From Elymus sibiricus (taxonomy: Eukaryota; Streptophyta; Magnoliopsida; Poales; Poaceae): a DNA stretch of 64,000 nucleotides. A program made the translations under genes and the position numbers. The stretch lies in NCBI GenBank assembly GCA_039707655.1, contig CM077665.1, positions 83,887,954 to 83,951,953 of the forward strand. The letters run 5' to 3'. A model generated the notes under the pieces. That model had not been told where the DNA came from and did not search any database. It saw nothing but the letters and a program-made list of their open reading frames with translations. Position 1 is the stretch's first letter. Every line of letters begins with the position of its first letter. Below are positions 57,148-64,000 of the stretch, piece by piece.

Positions 57148-57503
57148 TGTTGGCGCAAAAATGGAACCGCGGGTCGATGGTGATCGCCAGAGACAAGACC
57201 GGAGAGGAGGGAGACGAACACAGAGGTTTTCCTGACGCACAAACACCCTGCCGCACATACGCGCCATGTCGCGCTCCCGACGCACACCACTCGCACGATC
57301 TCCACGCCCGCGCTCCACGACTCGCGCGCCCGGCGCGCACGCACGCGCTCAACGCGGCCGGGTCCAGCGCCCCGACACGATCTCTCCTGCGCCTATTGCG
57401 CCAGCTAACCCACACCCGCACACACGCACACACACACGCCCGTGACCGGGCCGCACCAGCCGCAGGCCCGCCGGTCGCCACCGGTCACGGCTTATTCCTA
57501 ACA
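57148..57503 (-). repeat. 5' LTR of the mini-Copia element
   Basis: 356 bp, TGTTAGGAATAAGCC at its start and GCGCCAACA at its end on the minus strand. Confidence 0.85.
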
Positions 57504-58225
57504 TAGCTGGCCTGAAGCACGCACGGACGGCGCAGCCACTCGCTGTCGGCGCCCTCTGCCTCCCGTTCGCGCCACGGCGCGGCACCACCAACTTCTTTCT
57601 CTTGCGGCCCTCTCGACGACGGCACCACACCGGGTCGACGTTCTTCATGTAGAAGAACGTCCTCTGCCACTTCTTAGCCGGCTCACGATGGGAAGACGCG
57701 GAAAGCCGCTATCGTAGTCACGCCGCAGGTGGACATCTTGCCGCTAGTCGTTTGGGGTCGGAGGAAGGATAGCCGGCCCGAAAGGTCCAAATAGATGCAG
57801 GCGTAGCCCTCACAGAACGCCACGAAGATGGAGAGCTGCAAGATGGAGTTGGTGCCGAGGTGGTGCGGCTGCAACCCAAAGAACTCGAGGAACTGCCGGA
57901 AGAAGCTGCTCGCGGGGAGGCTGAACCCGTGGGAGAAGTGCGCGGCGAACACCACGAACACCCCCTCCTGCAGTTCCGGCACCCGGCTCGGGCGGCGACC
58001 TCCGTCGCCGGCGGGATCTTCCATGCCCGGCGGAGGCGCTGGATGTCTTCCTCCATCGTGGTAGAACGTTCCCACGACCCCCTCGGCCCGACCATCTCCA
58101 AAGACAGCGTTGGCATGGATGTGGTGGCTGCGGCGCGAAGGAAGCCGCTGAGATTCCCCGGCAACACGGAGGAATGACGTGATTGAGCGGCGTCTGGCTC
58201 GGGCGGCGAGGCCCTTCGGGCACAC
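57504..58225 (-). pseudogene. antisense gene of Gypsy-4 ('putative gypsy type transposon' protein), fragment
   Basis: Antisense to its element, like 4665-7950 of Gypsy-2, and the same family. VVFAAHFSHGFSLPASSFFR and QPHHLGTNSILQLSIFVAFC align with exon 1 of that gene (VVFVPHFTRGLSFPP...). The N-terminal part (SMPTLSLEM, then KIPPATEVAARA) is in another frame, and so is the later part (FFYMKNVDPVW, 57600-57660), so there are at least two frameshifts. The gene is cut at 57504 by the mini-Copia LTR. Confidence 0.78.
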
Positions 58226-58770
58226 GGAGGAGAGGAAAGAAGGGGGCGGAGCGGGCTCGAGCGGAGTGTGAAGTGCCTCGGCCGCTCCTACTCCCCCTCC
58301 AATTAAAGGACTCGGGAGACGAGGGTGTAGTGGGATCGTTTACGCCCACGATCCCCACTACCCCGCAAAAAGTGACCACACGATCCGCAAGAGGAAACCC
58401 AACCGTTGGGCCTGGAGCATAAGGGATCCAGCGCGCGGGCCGATGCCTAGTGGCTAGGCCTGCTCGACGTCCAGTCGCGCGCAGCATGGCGGGGCCCAAC
58501 CCTCGGGCCACACGTGGCGCGAGGCTGGTCCGCGGCGGAGCACGAATTGACACGCTGGCACGCTCGGGCCGGTCGGAGCGGTTCAACTTTGGCATCGGCT
58601 GTGCGACGGTTGGGCCAGCCGCAAGCAGCCGGCGTCCTTGGCATCCGACCCGGTCCCATCTGGAGAGCAGCCGCCAGACAGACCCGTCTTGACAAGGCCT
58701 GCAATCCCCGCTTGCACATGTCTTCGGGGGAACCTGTGGAGGCCCTCTCTCGAGACTGTGGGACCTCAAT
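58226..58770 (+). other. Gypsy-4 spacer
   Basis: GC-rich sequence between the antisense gene start and the polypurine tract; it would hold the antisense gene's promoter. Long open frames on both strands look compositional; no domain recognised. Confidence 0.5.
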
Positions 58771-58785
58771 AGCTTCGGGGGCTAC

Positions 58786-59649
58786 TGTCGGGAGATGACC
58801 CTCGGGTAGGCTCAAAAAGACAAGTCAACATTTCAAAACATTTGGAACGGCTCTACTCCCTCGACCAGCTCCCCTCGTCGGCGGCCGGATGGACGGGGCA
58901 TGCCGGCTCCCCTTCTGGAGGCCGGCTGGTTGCAGCCGGTAGTTGGCGGGGTCAATGCCCGTCCAATCAATTCGTACCAAGTACACGGACAAGACACCAC
59001 ATACGTCACCAGGGTGGCGTGGCTACAGCGTCGCCAGTACAGCTGACCACGACAGGGCGGTCCGGCACTGTAGAAGCATCGCTCTACCTACTCCTGACGC
59101 TGTAGCCTACGGGCTACAGTGACGAGTAGCCGGCGGGCCCCACAGCCGACGAGACTCGTCAACCGACGGGCCTCATGGCCGACGAGCCCCGGCAGCCGGC
59201 GGGCCCCACGGTCGACAAGACCCCGTAGCCGATGGGCCCCACTAGTGGCCAGAGACGCTGGTAGTAGGGGCCCACCCCCCTTTCCTCGTGCATTTTGTAA
59301 CCTGGGAGGCCCAAGTATAAGTCATTTCAGGAGCCCCCCTGTGAGGGGGGCGGCCATTTTGGATCACTCACACACACAGTCGAGGAGGAGAGCAGAGCTT
59401 GAGCCCTGTTCTTCCTCCCACGATGCAGCTTCGGGAGTAACCATGTACACCTAGTGCTCATCAGCGATATTCTTGCAGGGCTAGGGGTGTTACCTCCATC
59501 GGAGGGCCCCGAACTTCGGTACGTCTTTGTGTTCATCAGTGTTCGTGTTCACAACCGCATCCGGACACCGTCGGCGCCCGTCGGCCCCCATCGGCCCCTA
59601 ACCACTCGATAAGTCACCCAATGGCATCTGTCGTAGAAATACCACGACA
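58786..59649 (+). repeat. 3' LTR of Gypsy-4
   Basis: 864 bp beginning TGTCGGGAGATGACCC and ending ATACCACGACA, so the terminal inverted repeat is TGTCG/CGACA. Copy B of the composite block follows directly; ATATG after it is the presumed but untestable duplication. Confidence 0.8.
59128..59242. repeat. 33-bp tandem repeat inside Gypsy-4 LTR
   Basis: Units at 59128, 59161 and 59194 plus a half unit at 59227, each beginning A[G/A]CCG[G/A][C/T]GGGCC. 33 bp period, 3.5 copies. Confidence 0.85.
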
Positions 59650-60179
59650 ATATGCTTTGAAGCTTACAATCCACATCATGATAATGTACATGTGACAATG
59701 TTCTTAAGTGAAATATGGGGAGGCAATCCAGAATCTTGACCAGGTAATCATGGTCAAGTAAACGAATCCATGCTCACGAGATTGTATCGTGCCAACGAGT
59801 CCCCTTGGGCACGGGCTGCTCAGGGAGATGTTGTTTGACTCCAACGGCTAGTTTTTGGGGTTGGTTATTTAAGGAGTCTTCTCCCCCACCGCTATGGTCA
59901 TTGTTAATAATGTTTCTACCACTCTTTTGAGCCACAAACACCTCCCCAAAACCTTATCTCCCGTCTAAGTGAATGGGATTTGTGGATGTATCTTGGAGCA
60001 ATTTGTTGATCTCCTCCCTTATTTCCCTTGCTTTAATTTCCTACCTCCTTGTTACATCTTGTGTCGTTGAGAGAGTGAGTTGAGCATAAGTTGCTTGAAC
60101 TTTCTTTGCATTGGTTTGAGCTCTCTGCGTCAATTCGTTTGAGTGAGAGTTTGCGAGTTTTATCACTCTTGGAGGCCAC

Positions 60180-61047
60180 TGCCTCCTAGATGTTTTGGTG
60201 GTGTTGACTTGGTTATCTATATGGAGATGGCCATGCCTCCTCATCCTTGTTGTCGGGGGCAACAATTTCCTTTCCAAGGTGGATGAGGGCAGGGGCGGCA
60301 TTGGGTGCAATGCTGGCGATACTCGCCAAGATGTTGCCTTGGGTACTTGTGGATCCCGCGCTCGCGGAGGTTTGGACGCTCGATCTTTCCAAGACCACGA
60401 AGGAGTCATATGCCCGACGCCGGCTCAATGAGAAGCTCGTCTGCGTCGGGTTGGCCGATGGCGACGGCCCGGAGGACAACGACGATGAACTCGAAGGACA
60501 TGCCTACATGGTCACCAGCCGCTACCTAGTATAGTTTAATATTGTTTTAGTTTGGTTTACATTTAATTTGTGTCGAACTTCTTAAATTTCATTAGCTCGT
60601 ATGTACTTCGTTAAATTTCGTTTGTCTTTCGTGTTTGCTTCGTTTGAAATGAGAAGACATTTGGGGGACACTTGGATGGTCCGACCAGATGTCCGCTTAT
60701 ACGCCGGATGTACCCACGGACATTTGTTGACGTCTCTTTGGTGAGTAACCAAATTTCCTCGGTATGTCCGCCGGACAAAAATAGACATCCAATATGGCTC
60801 ACCAAATCTGTCCAGGCAGTCTGAACTAATGAAATCCCACAAACTCAAACTCAGCTTCGGACCCCATCATAAACACACCTTTTCATTTCCCTCCTTATCT
60901 CTACTCTCTCCATTTAACACGGGATGGATAAGTAGGAAATTTTGGGATATATCGTTCGACGCGTGGCCGGATGTGTGCAGACACGTTTGAATGTGTATGT
61001 GAACATTTGGGGCGCCCATTTGCCGACTTACGTTGGAGATGCCCTTA
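60180..61047 (+). mobile_element. 3' part of a non-autonomous DNA transposon, copy B
   Basis: Fuller version of 51515-52107. 60189-60535 is GC-rich and looks coding on the plus strand (EVWTLDLSKTTKESYARRRL, ending VTSRYLV and TAG at about 60532), then an AT-rich tail to TTGGAGATGCCCTTA. I do not recognise the protein. It may be the 3' end of the transposon type whose head is at 55509. Confidence 0.45.
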
Positions 61048-63673
61048 ATAGCTGCAAAGCAAAATGCTCCAAACGCATTTTCATGACGATTTCAGTTTTC
61101 ACTATGACGATGGGTAGTAGTAATTAATCCTATAATATTAATTGTTAATATTTATATTTTATTTCAAATATTTTTTTCTATTTTCATTATTGCGTACTTT
61201 GAAGAGGGTAGACATGAACTTTTCCAAATAATACGGGGATTGAAATAGTTCAACCTATATTTTAATGTTGTTTATATTCATTTTATTTCTAAAACACTCA
61301 ATTATTAACAAATTGACAACGTTGTATTTTTTATACTATTCAACATGTATTACAAAGTATTGTATTGAACTTTAAACAAAATTTTACAGAATAATTTTGT
61401 AATACATGTTGAACTTTTCTTAAAATGCACATTGCGAAATTTTAATGCAAGACGGACATTTTTGAAAAACATGTTATAATTTTTTAATACATGCGAAACA
61501 TTTTCCAAAAACATGTTGAACATGCACTAACACCTTCTTTAAGTTTATAGCAGTTTTTTTTTCTTACAGTTATTTTTTGAATGGTAAAAATAAAATAAAG
61601 AACTTGTAAAAATTTAAAAATAACACTTGTGCAGGCCCAGAGAATCACCATATATAATAATAAATCGCGTGAAGAGGTACATACCAACCAAAGCAGATTT
61701 TTGAAGCAAGGTGGCCAAAAACTGAGCACGTTTCTTGGAAGGCCAAAAACTGGCACTTAAAAATTTCAGAAGGAGTTGATTGTTTCCACACAAAAACATA
61801 TGCATGTGTTCTAAGTCACTTTCAAATTTTGTCAAAATTATGTTATATTATTCCCTGCATAAAAAGACAAAAATCCAGCCAAAAAACAAACTGGATTTTT
61901 CATGTACTTATTTTTTAATCTCTCACATACAAACACATATTTTGATGAAAAGCCACACCGATATATTACACTTCTGTCTGTGCATCTACAAAAAAGAAAA
62001 ACGAATTGTTTATGTTGTAAAATCTGCTTCTTTGAACTTAAAAAAAGGACACAATGTGACTGTGTTCTGAAGTTACTTTTTTGCATAGCGATGCAATATA
62101 TAAAGTTCGATCTCTTCAATATCTACTCAGCAAAGTATGGCCAGGATGACAACCTGTGCGTGTAATGCAATCCACGATCACAAGGTCTCAGGATCGATCC
62201 TGCATCACGCAATTTCCTTTTTAAAATTTGTGGGACTTTCATTACGTGAGTAGATGAAATATGAGGGGGGTTTCCGCAAAAAAATCATCACGTGTCGGCC
62301 ACCCAGCGCCTTCTCAGCTCTCAGCACTGATAGGTGGGCTACTGCCACGCTTGCATGGGCTGGACATACGTCCGGACACAATCATGGACAAGTTAAGGCA
62401 CATCGAGTGTATTTAACTCATTGTGAGATATAAACATCATTGTCTGTGTTGTTTCTTTACCTTCTTTCATGTTTCATGTTCTTGCTTATTTCTTCTTGCT
62501 TGTGAAAGAGATTGAAGAACTTTTTTAAAAATACACATTGCCATTTTTTTAATGCAAGACCGCCATTTTTCAAAAACATGTTATAATTTTTAATACATGT
62601 GAAACATTTCCCAAAAACTTCTTGATTTTTTTCAAATGCATTAACACTTTCTTTAAGTTTATGGAAGTTGTGATTTTTTCTTACATTGATTTTTTGAATG
62701 GTAAAAATAATTTGAAAAATAAAATAAATAACTTGAAAAATAGAAATAAAACTTGTGCAGGCACATGGAAGCGCCATATGTAAATAAAAATTGCTTGAAG
62801 TCCTGAAGAGGTACATAGCAACGAAAGCAGATTTTTGGAGTACGGTGGCCACTGAGCACATTTTGTAAGGCTAAAATTGGCACTTAAAAGTTTCAAAAGG
62901 ATTTGGTTGTTTTCACAAAAAAAAATATGCATGTGCTCTAAGTGACTTCCAGATTTCGTTCCAAAATATGTTATATTTACCCTGCAAAAAAAGAAAAAAT
63001 CCGGCCAAAAAACAAGTCGAATTTTGCATGTATTTGTTTTTTTATCTCTCACATACAAACACTGATTTTGATGAAAATTCACACGGATATATAACAACTC
63101 TATGTGTGCATGTACAAAAGAAATCAGAATTCTTTTAGCTGCAAAAATCTCTTTCTTTGAACTTCGGAAAAAATGACATAGTGTGTCAATGCTTCAAAGT
63201 TACTTTTTGCATAGCAATGCAATATATAAAGTTCGACCTCTTCAATATCTACTCAGCAAAGTATTGCCCGGTTGAAAACCTGTGCGTGTAATGCAATTCG
63301 CAATCACAAGGTATCAGGATTGATCCTGCATCATGCAATTTCTTTTTTCTAATTTATGGGGCTTTCCTACGTGATTAAATGGAATACGAGGGGGGCTTTT
63401 ACAAAAAAAGTCCTCACGCGCGGGCCACCCAACACCTTCCTAGCTCCCAGCCAATTGACAGGTGGGCCACTGCCATGTTGGCACGCCACGCGGGCTGGAC
63501 GTACGTGTGGACACGGATGGATGACCGCGCAGGATACTCATTGTGAGATATATTAATATTTTTGAAATCTCATTGTGAGACATAAACATCATTGTTTTTG
63601 CTGTTTCCTTACCTTCTTTCCTGTTTTCATGGTCTTACTTATTTCTTGTTGCCTGTGAAAGAGATTTAAGAAC
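61048..63673. repeat. AT-rich blocks B1 and B2 in tandem
   Basis: B2 (62521-63673) repeats B1 (about 61411-62520), joined at a shared GAAC. No coding sequence. Both contain CAAGGT[C/A]TCAGGAT.GATCCTGCATCA near their ends. Confidence 0.75.
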
Positions 63674-64000
63674 AAACGAGTTGTTTATTTCTCCAAAAGC
63701 CCTTGGCCCCTTTCAACTATTGTGCAATATTTATATGCAAAAATGAGGCTCTGTTTCAATCCATATACACAGGTGGAAGGCACATCATGAAGATTCAGCT
63801 CACGTTGCAGTTTGTATCCATGCAAATGGCCAACGAGAGAAATCAAGACCAGTATGCCTTTCGTCGCCAGAACAACATCATTTTGAACTAAAAAAAAAAA
63901 TCAAAGTTGCGTCCTGAATTCTTTGCGGCTTATTCCAAGCTGACATTAAAATATCAATGATATAGGACTTAGATGTGCAATACTTATCTCACATCTAGAT
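63674..64000. other. exon-like tail of copy B and window edge
   Basis: 63680-63941 matches 55195-55464, with an uninterrupted empty site where copy A has its TIR-type insertion. A short frame ends RRQNNIILN and TAA at 63891. Beyond 63941 no further similarity or gene is seen. Confidence 0.5.

Larger units (their letters stand above)
55938..57503 (-). mobile_element. miniature gag-only Copia element (TR-GAG type)
   Basis: Minus-strand element. 5' LTR at 57148-57503, initiator-Met-type primer site, a single gag, and a 3' LTR on the left ending at 56209. The interior is only 938 bp. LTR similarity is clear from 55938 rightwards; the leftmost LTR part is diverged or replaced, and no target duplication is found on that side. 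It sits within the antisense gene of Gypsy-4 on its right side. Gag-only Copia elements with terminal repeats have been described as TR-GAGs. Confidence 0.75.
57504..59649 (+). mobile_element. Gypsy-4 (Tat-like), 3' end
   Basis: Plus-strand element truncated on its left by the mini-Copia insertion or a later rearrangement. It shows part of an antisense gene, a spacer, the polypurine tract AGCTTCGGGGGCTAC (58771-58785) and a 3' LTR (58786-59649). The arrangement is the same as in Gypsy-2 on the opposite strand. Confidence 0.82.
59650..63941 (+). repeat. composite block, copy B
   Basis: Direct repeat of 50943-55464 (see there). Its left edge is the Gypsy-4 LTR. It contains 60189-60508, which copy A lacks, and a tandem duplication of its AT-rich part (B1 about 61411-62520, B2 62521-63673). 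It lacks the 1557-bp TIR-type insertion. Confidence 0.8.

Noticed and set aside
57810..58769. 319-codon minus-strand frame in Gypsy-4
   Set aside because: GC-rich; only parts overlap the frameshifted antisense gene, and the long N-terminal part has no domain or conservation evidence.
63703..63891. Short frame conserved between the two composite copies (also 55195-55400)
   Set aside because: Most differences between the copies change amino acids, so no purifying selection is apparent; no known protein recognised.

Overview
The window is a gene-poor, transposon-saturated stretch of a large grass genome, most likely a Triticeae species (wheat, Aegilops, barley group). The evidence is the repeat repertoire: Sirevirus-type Copia elements, Athila-like Gypsy elements whose LTRs begin TGATACGTCTCC, Tat-like Gypsy elements whose LTRs begin TGTCGGTGTCAAA, a CACTA terminus and a truncated LINE. 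I recognise these from memory; no database was searched. No complete host gene is evident. The only host-like coding pieces are a short B3-like exon end at 22062-22289 and an AP2-like leader at 55772-55860, and both lie beside transposon termini.

Layout, left to right. 1-22061 is a three-level nest. Gypsy-1 (minus strand, left end outside the window) is split by the Copia element Sirevirus-1 (1521-19144, duplication GTTTG), whose gag is split by Gypsy-2 (3622-12266, duplication ACGAC). Gypsy-1 itself lies against the B3-like exon and a CACTA end (to 22818), which abuts a truncated Gypsy LTR (22819-23641), which abuts the reverse transcriptase of a second Sirevirus. Read as nesting, this is about six levels deep.

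23642-40920 is the 3' half of Sirevirus-2 (RT-RNase H, a cluster of polypurine tracts, 3' LTR). Its 3' LTR is split by Athila-1 (28218-40540, duplication TGGAG), which contains the coding-free Gypsy-3 (32768-38341, duplication GATAC). 40921-44300 is a truncated, oppositely oriented Athila-2. 44301-49764 holds a decayed hAT transposase end, AT-rich repeats including a 116-bp tandem array, and a 5'-truncated LINE (46759-48137) with 16-bp target duplications.

49765-64000 is an old composite region. A block at 50943-55464 is repeated in direct orientation at 59650-63941. Copy A carries a 1.56-kb TIR-type insertion absent from copy B; copy B carries an internal 1.1-kb tandem duplication. Between the copies lie an AP2-like transposon head, a miniature gag-only Copia element (about 55938-57503) and the 3' end of Gypsy-4 (57504-59649).

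How the parts relate: most elements are non-autonomous and would need proteins supplied in trans. Gypsy-1 and Gypsy-2 keep gag-protease but have no RT or integrase. Sirevirus-1 keeps gag and an envelope-position ORF but no pol. Athila-1 keeps only an acidic ORF of unknown role. Gypsy-3 keeps nothing recognisable. The only RT seen in the window (Sirevirus-2) is frameshifted and has lost its integrase side.
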